A DNA stretch of 64,000 bases, taken from NCBI RefSeq assembly GCF_030733845.1, contig NZ_CP132313.1, positions 248,001 to 312,000 of the forward strand, given 5' to 3'. The stretch comes from Shinella zoogloeoides (GTDB taxonomy: Bacteria; Pseudomonadota; Alphaproteobacteria; Rhizobiales; Rhizobiaceae). The position numbers were made by a program, and so were the translations under genes. The notes beneath the pieces were generated by a model. It did not search any database and was not told the origin of the DNA. It saw only the letters and a list, made by a program, of their open reading frames with translations. Shown here piece by piece: positions 44,156-52,649 of this stretch (position 1 is the first letter of the stretch; every line of letters begins with the position of its first letter).

Positions 44156-45020
44156 TCAGATCACCTTCGAAAGGATTTCGGCGCGGGCGGCGTCGGCGTC
44201 GATCGGATCGAGATAGCCGAGGTGCCAGCCAGGCTCGGTCTCCATGTAGCTCACACCCTTGCCCTTGAGGGTGCGGGCGATGATGCAGCACGGGCGCGTG
44301 CGGGCTTCATCTGCCTTCGCTCGGCGCAGCGCCGCCGTCAGTTCGGCGATGTCGTGGCCATCGACGACATGCACCTCCCAGCCGAAGGCGCGCCATTTCT
44401 CGTCGAGCGGCTCGATGCCCATGACATCGTCCACGGCACCGTCGAGCTGGTAGCCATTGCGGTCGACGATGGCGACCAGACGGTTGAGCTTGTGGTGCGC
44501 CGCCCCGATGGCGGCTTCCCAGACCTGGCCCTCCTGCATCTCGCCGTCGCCCAGCATGACGAAGGTGGTGAAGCTGCGGCCCTGCATGCGTCCCGCAAGC
44601 GCCATGCCGAGACCGTTCGACAGGGCATGACCGATGGAGCCGGAGGAGAAGTCGACACCCGGCACCTTGCGCATGTCGGGATGATCGCCGAGCGGATTGC
44701 CGAGGCGGGTATAGCCGTTCAGCACCTCCACCGGCAGGTAGCCGAGATCGGCAAGGATCGGGAACAGCCCTACGGCTGCGTGGCCCTTGCCCATCAGGAA
44801 GCGGTCGCGATCGGCCCATTTCGGATTGTCGCTCAGCCGCATCACGTCGTAATAGAGTGCGGCGAAAATCTCGGCCGCCGAAAAGACCGACGTGTAATGG
44901 CCGACCTTAGCGATCTCGATCAAACGGATCGTCTCCAGCCGCACGAACTGCGCCCGGTCGCGAAGCCGCGCGATGGTCGCCTCATCGGGGCGGAAATCAT
45001 TTCTCAGTGCCGAATTCAAT
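44156..45020 (-). CDS. Transketolase, N-terminal subunit (split type), TTG start
   Basis: A 288-residue subunit with the thiamine diphosphate domain: the GDGEMQEGQVWEA motif and VDRNGYQLDG bind the diphosphate and Mg2+, and GKGHAAVGLF carries a substrate His. The start is the TTG at 45020 (LNSALRNDFRP), placed six bases after AGGGAGGA; an in-frame ATG at 45088 overlaps the operator and lacks a ribosome-binding site. It is followed directly by the C-terminal subunit and is divergent from an aldehyde dehydrogenase gene under a shared GntR-type operator. Confidence 0.92.
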
Positions 45021-45083
45021 CTGCGTCCTCCCTGCGCTCGCCGCCCGATGGCAGCAACATTCGCTTGCCTGACGGGATTTAAC

Positions 45084-45100
45084 ATCATATATCATATATG
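45084..45100. promoter_or_regulatory. GntR-type operator between the transketolase and aldehyde dehydrogenase genes
   Basis: ATCATATATCATATATG, the reverse complement of the tandem ATGATATAT form at 38401, lies between two divergent start codons (45020 and 45127). One site can thus control both transcripts. Confidence 0.65.
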
Positions 45101-45126
45101 TCACGCACAAATTTAGGGAGGAGAGC

Positions 45127-46623
45127 ATGACCCTTCAACTGTCGAAATCCGACATCCTTGGAATCCGCAACCGCCTTGAAATCAAAGGCCAGGCGTTCAT
45201 CGACGGCCGTTTCGTCGATGCAGCCTCGGGCGAAACCTTCGACGACATCTCGCCGCGCGACGGCCAGGTGATCGCCAAGGTGGCAGCCTGCGACACCGCG
45301 GATGTCGACCGTGCGGTCACGGCCGCCCGGCGCGCCTTCGAGGCCGGCGTCTGGCGCGACCGCTCCCCCAAAGAGCGCAAGAAAGTGCTGCAACGCTTCG
45401 CGGCGCTCTTCGAAAAGCATATGGACGAACTGGCGGTGCTGGAAACGCTCGACATGGGCAAGCCGATCAGCGAAAGCCGGACGATCGACGTCAATGTCGT
45501 GCTCGACACGCTGCAATGGTATGCCGAGTGCCCCGACAAGCTCTACGACGAGATCGCGCCGACCGGCCCGAACCAGCTTGCTACCATCACGCGCGAGCCG
45601 GTGGGCGTGGTCGGCGCCGTCGTGCCGTGGAATTTCCCCATGCTGATGGCGACCTGGAAGCTCGCTCCGGCGCTTGCCATGGGCAATTCCGTCATCCTCA
45701 AGCCCGCCGAGCAATCTCCGCTGACGGCCATTCGCATGGCGGAACTCGCAGCCGAGGCCGGAATTCCGGACGGCGTCTTCAACGTCGTGCCGGGCTTCGG
45801 CCCCACGGCCGGCAAGGCCATGGGCCTGCATATGGACATCGATTGCCTCGCCTTCACCGGTTCGGGCGAAGTCGGCAAGCTGTTCCTGCAATATGCCGGC
45901 CAGTCGAACATGAAGCGCGTCTTCCTGGAATGCGGTGGCAAGTCGCCAAACATCATTCTTGACGATGTCCCGGAACTGCGCGCCGCTGCCGAGCGTGCCG
46001 CTACCGCCATCTGCTTCAACCAAGGCGAGGTCTGCGTCGCGCCGTCGCGTCTCATCCTGTCGGAACGGATCCAGGACCAGTTCCTCGATATCGTCGTCGA
46101 CACGGCCCGATCGATCCGGCCCGGCGATCCGCTCGATCCGGAAACGAAGCTCGGTGCGCTGGTCGAAGATGGCCATCGCTCGCGTGTCGAGAGCTATATC
46201 GCCAAGGGTCAGGAGGAGGGCGCCCGCCTCGTGCTTGGCGGCGACCGGCCTGACACCAATCTCGGCGGCTATTATGTCAATCCGACCATCTTTGCCGACG
46301 TCAAGAACTCGATGACGATCGCACGCGAAGAGATCTTCGGACCCGTACTGTCGACTATCACCGTCAAGGACGACGAAGAGGCGGTGCGGGTCGCCAACGA
46401 CACCAGCTACGGCCTTGCCGCGGCCGTCTGGACGCGTGACCTCTCCCGCGCCCACAGGATTTCGCGCAAGCTGCGAGCTGGCAGCGTATGGGTCAACTGC
46501 TATGACCACGGCGACGTCACGGTGCCCTTCGGCGGCTTCAAGCAATCCGGCAACGGGCGCGACAAGTCGCTGCATGCGCTCGACAAATATACCGAGCTGA
46601 AGACGACCTGGATCGAACTCTAA
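45127..46623 (+). CDS. NAD(P)-dependent aldehyde dehydrogenase (PuuC-like)
   Basis: A 498-residue aldehyde dehydrogenase. PWNFPMLMATWK (NAD-binding), FTGSGEVGK, catalytic Glu in LECGGKSPN and nucleophile Cys in FNQGEVCVAPSR are all present. The sequence resembles gamma-glutamyl-aminobutyraldehyde and betaine-aldehyde dehydrogenases but neither pathway is nearby. Divergent from the split transketolase, it may oxidise the aldehyde that the transketolase releases, such as glycolaldehyde or a longer hydroxyaldehyde. Confidence 0.93.
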   Translation: MTLQLSKSDILGIRNRLEIKGQAFIDGRFVDAASGETFDDISPRDGQVIAKVAACDTADVDRAVTAARRAFEAGVWRDRSPKERKKVLQRFAALFEKHMDELAVLETLDMGKPISESRTIDVNVVLDTLQWYAECPDKLYDEIAPTGPNQLATITREPVGVVGAVVPWNFPMLMATWKLAPALAMGNSVILKPAEQSPLTAIRMAELAAEAGIPDGVFNVVPGFGPTAGKAMGLHMDIDCLAFTGSGEVGKLFLQYAGQSNMKRVFLECGGKSPNIILDDVPELRAAAERAATAICFNQGEVCVAPSRLILSERIQDQFLDIVVDTARSIRPGDPLDPETKLGALVEDGHRSRVESYIAKGQEEGARLVLGGDRPDTNLGGYYVNPTIFADVKNSMTIAREEIFGPVLSTITVKDDEEAVRVANDTSYGLAAAVWTRDLSRAHRISRKLRAGSVWVNCYDHGDVTVPFGGFKQSGNGRDKSLHALDKYTELKTTWIEL

Positions 46624-46630
46624 GCCATCA

Positions 46631-46659
46631 GGAAGGCGGCTCTGGCCGCCTTCCCTTTT
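46631..46659 (+). terminator. Rho-independent terminator after the aldehyde dehydrogenase gene
   Basis: GGAAGGCGGC (46631-46640) pairs perfectly with 46645-46654 around TCTG and is followed by CTTTTC, ending 13 bases before the Fe-alcohol dehydrogenase start. It may terminate only partially, since no separate promoter fits in the remaining gap. Confidence 0.85.
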
Positions 46660-46672
46660 CGGACAGGATACC

Positions 46673-47851
46673 ATGAGCACTCAAAACACCTACCAGATCA
46701 CCCTGCCCACGCGCGTCCGTTTCGGCCCCGGCTCCATCGAAGCGCTGCCCCAGGAAGCCGCGAAGCTCGGAAAGCGGGCCTTTCTCCTCATCGATCCCTT
46801 TCTCGAGGGTTCACCTCTCGAAAGCACAATCGTCGGCACGCTTGCCGCAACCGGCATCGAAACCCGCCTTTGGCATGATATCGTGCCCAACCCACGCGCG
46901 GCGACCTGCGACGCTGCCGCCGCAGAGGCCCGCCGCTGGAAGGCCGACGCTATGATCGCCATCGGTGGCGGCTCGACCATCGATGCCGCCAAAGCCGTTT
47001 CGCTTGCAGTGACGAACGGCGCCCCATCATGGGACTTCACCGCCCGCACCAATGCCAGGGTCCGTCAGCCGGAAAAACCCGGACTGCCTCTCATCGCGGT
47101 GCCGACCAATGCCGGCACAGGTGCGGAAATTACTCCCTTCGCCGTACTCTCCAATCCCGATCTCAAGCTCAAGGCGACGATCATCCACCCCTTCTGCTAC
47201 CCGGATGTGGCACTCATCGACCCTGGCCTTCATCTTACCAAACCATCGCGGCTCACCGCATCGACAGGAATCGATACCTTCCTGCATGCTTTCGAGGGCT
47301 ATATCGGCACCAGGCCAAACAGCTGGACGGACGTGTTCTCGATCCGCGCCATGGAGCTGGTTGCCACCTACCTGCCGCTCGCCTGCGCCGACCCGTCGAA
47401 CCTGGAGGCGCGCATCCGGATGGCCGAAGCCTGTTATATGGCAGGGGTGACTCTCGGCAATATTGGCGTCGGCATACCTCACGCCCTCGGCCAAGCGCTA
47501 GGCGCGCTCAAGGATACCCCGCACGGCGAGAGCTGTGCCGCCTTTCTCCTTTCCACCGTGCGCTGGACACTTCCGCACGCAGGCAACCGGCTGGCGAGGG
47601 TGGCTACGATCTTCCAGCAGGACCTGGCTGGCCTGACGGAGGTCGAACAGGCCAATGCGCTGCCGGAAGCCCTTCAGGGCTTCTTCTCGGCAATCGGCCT
47701 TTCGGGTGGGATTGGCTCGCTGGGCCTCCAGCGGAACGAGGCTGACGCCTTGGTGGAGATTGCGATGACGAACTACGGTCAGGACGTCGCGTGCTCGCTC
47801 AGGCCGGCCGATCGGAACGACCTGCGGACTATCGTGCTGGCGAGCTTCTGA
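46673..47851 (+). CDS. Iron-containing alcohol dehydrogenase
   Basis: A 392-residue group III dehydrogenase. GGGSTIDAAKA (NAD-binding), GTGAEITPFAV, and metal ligands in TGIDTFLHAFEG, IPHALGQALGA and PHGESCAAF (Asp and three His) are complete. Related enzymes reduce short aldehydes or oxidise 1,2-diols. It follows the aldehyde dehydrogenase by 49 bases with a terminator between, so its level may be lower. A role in disposing of the same aldehyde is likely. Confidence 0.93.
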   Translation: MSTQNTYQITLPTRVRFGPGSIEALPQEAAKLGKRAFLLIDPFLEGSPLESTIVGTLAATGIETRLWHDIVPNPRAATCDAAAAEARRWKADAMIAIGGGSTIDAAKAVSLAVTNGAPSWDFTARTNARVRQPEKPGLPLIAVPTNAGTGAEITPFAVLSNPDLKLKATIIHPFCYPDVALIDPGLHLTKPSRLTASTGIDTFLHAFEGYIGTRPNSWTDVFSIRAMELVATYLPLACADPSNLEARIRMAEACYMAGVTLGNIGVGIPHALGQALGALKDTPHGESCAAFLLSTVRWTLPHAGNRLARVATIFQQDLAGLTEVEQANALPEALQGFFSAIGLSGGIGSLGLQRNEADALVEIAMTNYGQDVACSLRPADRNDLRTIVLASF

Positions 47852-47859
47852 AAGGGTGT

Positions 47860-47886
47860 CGGGCGGTCAAACCGCCCGTTTCTTTT
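47860..47886 (+). terminator. Terminator of the Fe-alcohol dehydrogenase transcript
   Basis: CGGGCGG (47860-47866) pairs with CCGCCCG (47872-47878) around TCAAA, then TTTCTTTT. The U-tract lies inside the 3' end of the convergent GntR gene. Confidence 0.75.
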
Positions 47887-48538
47887 CCAGCCAGTCGACG
47901 AGGACCTTTCCCCAGACGATGTCTTCCTGCATTGCGGCGCGCGCGCCTGCCGCGTCGCGCTTGCCCAGTGCCCGCAGGAGATCGTAGTGCTTGTGCGCGC
48001 CGCTTGTCAGGTCCCGCACCGGCACAGTGATGTGGAACGTCCGCAGAAGCGGTCCCATCAGCGTCCACATGTTCTCGACAGTCGCAAAGACCAGCGGCAT
48101 GCCAGCGGCCGCGACGACGGCGAAATGGAACTGCCGGTTGATCAGCGACGCCTCCTGCGGATCCTCTCCGGCCGCCACGCGGAAAGCTTCCTGAAGGCTT
48201 TCCAGATTGGCGAGTTCCTTCGGCGTAATGCGCTCTGCGGCAAGTGCCGCCGCTTCGCTTTCCAGATGGTAGCGAATAAACTGGATCTCACGCAGTTCAT
48301 CCGGCGCTAGATTGCGCACGTGAATAGCGGTTGCCGCCTTCATTTCCAGCGCGTGCTCGCTAACAAGGCGAAAGATCGCCTCGCGCACCGGCGTGATTGA
48401 TACGCCTAGTTCTTCGGCGAGGCTGTTGATGCGAAGACGTTCACCCGGTTCGTAGCGTCCGTCCATCAAGGTTTCGCGGATCGCCGTATAGACCTGTTCG
48501 GAGAGGTTGCCACGGTCCAATTTGTTCAAGCTTGTCAT
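47867..48538 (-). CDS. GntR-family (FCD) transcriptional regulator
   Basis: A 223-residue FadR/FCD-type GntR regulator. The winged helix is LSEQVYTAIRETLMDGRYEP, RINSLAEELGVSITPVREA; the C-terminal all-helical FCD domain has candidate metal ligands in NRQFHFAVV and HKHYDLL. The start MTSLNKLD (48538) follows GGAGG; an upstream ATG at 48586 overlaps nothing useful. It is the last gene of a unit with GMC and GabD-like genes. FCD regulators favour short AT-rich palindromes such as the ATGATATATCAT sites of this block, so it is the likely master regulator. Confidence 0.92.
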   Translation of the reverse strand: MTSLNKLDRGNLSEQVYTAIRETLMDGRYEPGERLRINSLAEELGVSITPVREAIFRLVSEHALEMKAATAIHVRNLAPDELREIQFIRYHLESEAAALAAERITPKELANLESLQEAFRVAAGEDPQEASLINRQFHFAVVAAAGMPLVFATVENMWTLMGPLLRTFHITVPVRDLTSGAHKHYDLLRALGKRDAAGARAAMQEDIVWGKVLVDWLEKKRAV

Positions 48539-48592
48539 AGGCACCTCCGTCTGCACCGACCGCCCTGCGTCGGTTTCCGACTCCATCCAACC

Positions 48593-50197
48593 TCAGGCGT
48601 TGCTTGGCGGCAATGGGTCGATGCCGCGGATTATGTCCGACGCCTTTTCGCCGATCATTATGGCCGGCGCATTGGTATTGCCCGAAATCAATGTGGGCAT
48701 GATGGAGTTGTCCACAATTCTGAGGTTCCGCAAACCTCTTACCCGCAATTGTGGGTCGACAACCGCCATATCGTCCGTCCCCATCCGGCATGTTCCGGCC
48801 GGATGGTACACCGTCTTGCCCTTGGAGCGAATATAGGACTGCAGGGTCGCCTCGTCCTCGATTCCCGTTCCGGGGAAAGCTTCGGTCTTTTCGACATAGG
48901 GCGCGAATGCCGATTGCGAGAGGATGTCGCGCGCCAGCCGGAGGCCCTTGACGGAAAGACGCATGTCCTCGGGGTGGCTGAGATACCGGGGGTCGATGAT
49001 CGGGTGATCGGCCGGATCCGTCGAGCGCAGCCGAATCTCGCCGCGGCTGAGCGGCCGCAACACACAGGGATTGATCGTTGCCCCCGCCCGCTTGATTTGC
49101 TCCTGGTCGCTGTCCAGGAAGACGATCGGCACGAAATGCAACTGTATGTTCGGCTCATCCTCCATGTCGTCGACATTGACGAAGGCGCAAGCCTCCGTGA
49201 CGTTCGACATGACCGGACCCGACTTGAAAAGCAGATATTGCAGACCGTTACGCATCGAACGGAAGAACGTATCTTCACCGAAATAACCATATCGCCCGGT
49301 GCAGTAGCGGATCGCGGGAAATTCCAGGTGATCCTGCAAGTTCTGGCCAACGCCCTCAAGGCGGTGATGCACGGCAATGCCGTGACGCTTCAATTCATCC
49401 TCCGGCCCTACGCCCGAGAGCATCAGGAGCTTCGGCGTCTGCACGGCGCCCGCGGAAAGGATGACCTCCTTCTCCGCACGGATCGTCCGCAGCGCTCCGT
49501 CCTGCCGATATTCCACCCCAACGGCGCGATCGCCCTCAAAAAGGATGCGGGTGACAAAGCAGCCGGTCTGGATGTCGAGATTGCCGCTGGCCAGCGCCGG
49601 GCGTAGATATGCGACGGCGGCGCTGCAGCGCCTTGCATTGCGCGTCGTTGTCTGGTTGTAGCCCACACCTCGTTGCCGGCGGCCGTTGAAGTCGGACGTG
49701 AAGGGTATGCCCGCCTCCTGCGCACCGAGCACGAAGGCTCGTGTCAACTCATTGACCTGCCGAAGATCGGAAACACCAAGCGGGCCTTTCGTACCGTGAT
49801 AGGCATCCGAAAAGCGGTCGTTGTCCTCCGCGCGCCGGAAGTAGGGCAGGACTTCGGAATAGGACCAGCCGGCCGCGCCGAGCGAGGACCACGTATCGTA
49901 ATCGCTGCGCTGGCCGCGAATGTAAATGGTGGCGTTGACCGATCCACCACCGCCCAGCACCGCACCTTGCGGCATGATCGGCGAGCGCCCGGCAAGGCCG
50001 GCCTGTTGCTCGGTCTTGTAGTGATATAGAAGCTTGGAATCGAGCAGCTTTACAAAGCCCGCTGGAATGTGGATCAGCGGATGGCGATCTCGCGGCCCGC
50101 CCTCAAGGATCGTCACCTTTCCGGAGTTCGACATGGCCAGCCTTCCGGCTAGTGCACTGCCGGCCGAACCCCCGCCTACAATCAAATAGTCGGTCAC
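48593..50197 (-). CDS. GMC-family FAD-dependent oxidoreductase (choline dehydrogenase-like)
   Basis: A 534-residue GMC enzyme. The FAD loop GGGSAGSALAGRLA is at residues 8-21, GMC signature 1 appears around AVLGGGGSVNATIYIRG, signature 2 around GAVQTPKLLMLSGVG, and the catalytic His lies in TVYHPAGTCRMG near the C terminus. Members oxidise choline, polyethylene glycol, sugars or polyols. With dehydrogenases around it and no betaine genes, an alcohol or polyol is more likely than choline. It lies between a GabD-like gene and the GntR regulator. Confidence 0.93.
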   Translation of the reverse strand: MTDYLIVGGGSAGSALAGRLAMSNSGKVTILEGGPRDRHPLIHIPAGFVKLLDSKLLYHYKTEQQAGLAGRSPIMPQGAVLGGGGSVNATIYIRGQRSDYDTWSSLGAAGWSYSEVLPYFRRAEDNDRFSDAYHGTKGPLGVSDLRQVNELTRAFVLGAQEAGIPFTSDFNGRRQRGVGYNQTTTRNARRCSAAVAYLRPALASGNLDIQTGCFVTRILFEGDRAVGVEYRQDGALRTIRAEKEVILSAGAVQTPKLLMLSGVGPEDELKRHGIAVHHRLEGVGQNLQDHLEFPAIRYCTGRYGYFGEDTFFRSMRNGLQYLLFKSGPVMSNVTEACAFVNVDDMEDEPNIQLHFVPIVFLDSDQEQIKRAGATINPCVLRPLSRGEIRLRSTDPADHPIIDPRYLSHPEDMRLSVKGLRLARDILSQSAFAPYVEKTEAFPGTGIEDEATLQSYIRSKGKTVYHPAGTCRMGTDDMAVVDPQLRVRGLRNLRIVDNSIMPTLISGNTNAPAIMIGEKASDIIRGIDPLPPSNA

Positions 50198-50247
50198 AAT
50201 TTTCCTCCCAGGAGTGATTTCATATTCGGACGAGCATTCGCGCTGCC

Positions 50248-51699
50248 TCAGGCGATGCCGCCGAGGCAGACATATTTGATCTCGGTGAACTCCTCGAGGC
50301 CGTATCTGGAACCCTCACGGCCGAGACCGGAGAGCTTCACGCCGCCGAACGGCGCTTCCGCCGTCGAGATCAGGCCCGTATTGACGCCGACCATGCCGTA
50401 TTCCAGCGCGTCCGCCACGCGGAACACGCGCGACAGGTCCTTGGCGTAGAAGTAGGACGCAAGGCCGAATTCCGTGTCGTTGGCCTGAGCGATGACGTCA
50501 TTCTCGTCCGTGAAGCGGAAGAGCGGGGCGACGGGGCCGAAGGTCTCTTCCTTCGCCACGGCCATGTCCGGCGTCACGTCCGTGATCACGGTCGCTTCGT
50601 AGAAGGTGCCACCAAGGGCATGGCGCTTGCCGCCCTGAACCACGCGGCCGCCCTTCTTCACGGCGTCGGAGACATGCTCCTCCACTTTTTCCAGCGCGGC
50701 ACCGTCGATCAGCGGACCGAGCACCACGCCCTCGTCGAAACCATTGCCGGTCTTCAGCTTGCCGACGGCGGCGGCGAGCTTGTCCGAGAAGGCGTCATAG
50801 ACGGCGTCCTGGACGTAGAGCCGGTTGGCGCAGACGCAGGTCTGGCCGTTGTTGCGGAACTTGGCGATCAGTGCACCCTCGACGGCCGCATCGAGATCGG
50901 CATCGTCGAAGACGATGAAGGGTGCGTTGCCGCCAAGTTCCAGGCCCAGCTTCTTGATGGTCGGCGCGCACTGCTTGTAGAGTTCGGCGCCGATTTCCGT
51001 CGAACCGGTGAAGGTGAGCTTGCGGACGGTCGGGTTGGCGGTCATTTCCGCGCCGATCTCGCGGGCAGAGCCGGTGATGACGGAGAAGAGGCCGGTGGGC
51101 AGGCCGGCGCGCTCGGCGAGGATGGCGATTGCGATGGCCGAGAAGGGCGTCTGCGAGGCCGGCTTCAGCACCATGGCACAGCCGGCGGCGAAGGCCGGGC
51201 CGGCCTTGCGGGTGATCATGGCATTGGGGAAGTTCCAGGGCGTGATGGCCGCGACGACGCCGATCGGCTGCTTCATCACGAGGATGCGCTTGTCCTTCTG
51301 GTGGCCGGGCACGATGTCGCCGTAGAGGCGACGGGCTTCTTCGGCGAACCATTCGACGAAGCTGGCGCCGTAGACGATCTCGCCGGTGGCTTCGGCCAGC
51401 GGCTTGCCCTGTTCCATGGTCAGGATGCGGCCGAGATCGTCCTTGTTCTCGATCATCAGCTCGAACCACTTGCGCAGCACGGCCGCGCGTTCCTTGGCGG
51501 TGCGGGCGGCCCAGCCCTTCTGGGCCTCGGCGGCCGCGTCGATCGCTTCCCTGGTTTCCTTGGCACCGAGCTTCGGGACATGGCCGACAAGCTCGCCCGT
51601 CGCCGGGTTCTTCACCGCTATGCCGCTGCCATCCGCTTCAATCCAGCGCTGGCCGACAAGGGCTGCCTGGCGAAGCAGGCTCGGGTCCTTAAGGGTCAT
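50248..51699 (-). CDS. gabD: NAD(P)-dependent succinate-semialdehyde dehydrogenase-like
   Basis: A 483-residue aldehyde dehydrogenase of the GabD group: TPWNFPNAMITRK, FTGSTEIGAEL, LELGGNAPFIVF (catalytic Glu) and NNGQTCVCANRLYV (nucleophile Cys). I start at MTLKDPSLLRQ (51699); a preceding ATG at 51717 is possible. It heads the gabD-GMC-gntR unit, with a GntR-type operator 30 bases upstream. Succinate semialdehyde is the family substrate, but in this cluster it might act on another semialdehyde or glycolaldehyde. Confidence 0.88.
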   Translation of the reverse strand: MTLKDPSLLRQAALVGQRWIEADGSGIAVKNPATGELVGHVPKLGAKETREAIDAAAEAQKGWAARTAKERAAVLRKWFELMIENKDDLGRILTMEQGKPLAEATGEIVYGASFVEWFAEEARRLYGDIVPGHQKDKRILVMKQPIGVVAAITPWNFPNAMITRKAGPAFAAGCAMVLKPASQTPFSAIAIAILAERAGLPTGLFSVITGSAREIGAEMTANPTVRKLTFTGSTEIGAELYKQCAPTIKKLGLELGGNAPFIVFDDADLDAAVEGALIAKFRNNGQTCVCANRLYVQDAVYDAFSDKLAAAVGKLKTGNGFDEGVVLGPLIDGAALEKVEEHVSDAVKKGGRVVQGGKRHALGGTFYEATVITDVTPDMAVAKEETFGPVAPLFRFTDENDVIAQANDTEFGLASYFYAKDLSRVFRVADALEYGMVGVNTGLISTAEAPFGGVKLSGLGREGSRYGLEEFTEIKYVCLGGIA

Positions 51700-51730
51700 T
51701 CGATAATAGCTTCCCACTTTTAACGATGCT

Positions 51731-51746
51731 ATAATATATCATATAT
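51731..51746. promoter_or_regulatory. GntR-type operator before the gabD-GMC-gntR unit
   Basis: ATAATATATCATATAT differs by one base from the reverse complement of the 38401-38416 site. It would let the GntR protein control its own operon. Confidence 0.6.
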
Positions 51747-51775
51747 TTTTTAACGCAAGCGTCGCCGCTCCCGCC

Positions 51776-52039
51776 ATGAAGGCCCTTAGCGTCCGGAAAC
51801 TGGCGCTCGGCGAAGAGAGGTTGTCCGATGCGGACTTCGAGGCGCATGCGCGGGCGAATGCCAAAACCGTCTATCACCCGGCGGGGACCTGCAGAATGGG
51901 CCGGGACCAGCTCTCGGTCGTGGATAATTGGCCGCGGGTGCAGGGTATTCCTCGCCTGCGCATCGCAGACGCGTCGATCATGTCGACGCTAGTGAGCGGC
52001 AACACGGATGCCACGTGCATCACGATCGCGGAGCGTTGA
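51776..52039 (+). pseudogene. GMC oxidoreductase, C-terminal remnant
   Basis: About 85 codons of a GMC C-terminal domain remain: TVYHPAGTCRMG with the catalytic His, VQGIPRLRIADASIM and SGNTDATCITIAER. The N-terminal FAD domain is missing and the tail is cut short. It is not a piece of the intact GMC gene at 48593-50197, whose sequence differs, so it is the rest of a second, lost gene. It lies divergent from the GabD-like gene in a 430-base stretch with no intact gene. Confidence 0.75.
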
Positions 52040-52076
52040 GTCTACTGTCGCGTTTTTGATGGGAGTAGAAACAGAG

Positions 52077-52104
52077 ACTGAGTCGTTTGACGCTCAGTTT
52101 TTTT
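52077..52104 (+). terminator. Rho-independent terminator
   Basis: ACTGAG (52077-52082) pairs with CTCAGT (52093-52098), with GTC/GAC pairing inside, and is followed by TTTTTT. It lies between the GMC remnant and the gntK stop. Confidence 0.75.
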
Positions 52105-52135
52105 GCATTTGATGAGATTTGAAGCGCAAACCAGC

Positions 52136-52648
52136 CTACCCAACCTCAAGCAGACTAATTACTTGATCAACGATCGCGTCCAGTGGCCGGTCGATATCGA
52201 CCGTGATACTGTGTTCATCTGCGGCGGGCAGTTCGAGCGCCGCGAACTGGCTGTCGATGAGGATTGTCGGCATGAAGTGGCCCGTGCGGGCGCCCATGCG
52301 CTTCGTGATCAGCTCTGCCGTGCCGGAGAGGTGGACGAAGGTGACGGGCGCGCCGGCTTCCGCGCGGATGTGGTCGCGGTAGCGGCGCTTCAGCGCCGAA
52401 CAGCCGAGGATGAGGATGCCGTCCGGGTTGGCGAGCCTTTGCCCGATGAGGGTGAGCCAAGGCCAGCGGTCCCCGTCGCTCAAGGGTTCGCCGCGGCTCA
52501 TCTTCTCGATGTTTTCCGACGCATGCAGGTCGTCGCCGTCGAGATAGGCGGCGCCGAGGCGCGCGGCGAGTGCGGCGCCGACCGCCGACTTGCCGCAACC
52601 GGCGACACCCATCAGGACGATGCGGCTTATCGGATGGGACTGGGGCAT
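52136..52648 (-). CDS. gntK: Gluconokinase
   Basis: A 170-residue P-loop sugar-acid kinase: Walker A GVAGCGKS (14-21), DGDDLHASENIEKMSRGEPL and CSALKRRYRD are diagnostic for GntK, which makes 6-phosphogluconate from gluconate in the cytoplasm. It starts one base after the IdnO-type stop. It is the last gene of the 60025-to-52136 operon and would channel gluconate produced by the dehydrogenases upstream into the pentose phosphate or Entner-Doudoroff route. Confidence 0.95.
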   Translation of the reverse strand: MPQSHPISRIVLMGVAGCGKSAVGAALAARLGAAYLDGDDLHASENIEKMSRGEPLSDGDRWPWLTLIGQRLANPDGILILGCSALKRRYRDHIRAEAGAPVTFVHLSGTAELITKRMGARTGHFMPTILIDSQFAALELPAADEHSITVDIDRPLDAIVDQVISLLEVG

Positions 52649-52649
52649 C

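Noticed and set aside
43165..45020. Calling the split transketolase an apulose-4-phosphate or sulfofructose transketolase
   Set aside because: The kinase, isomerase and other partners of those pathways are absent from the block; specificity cannot be read from the sequence.
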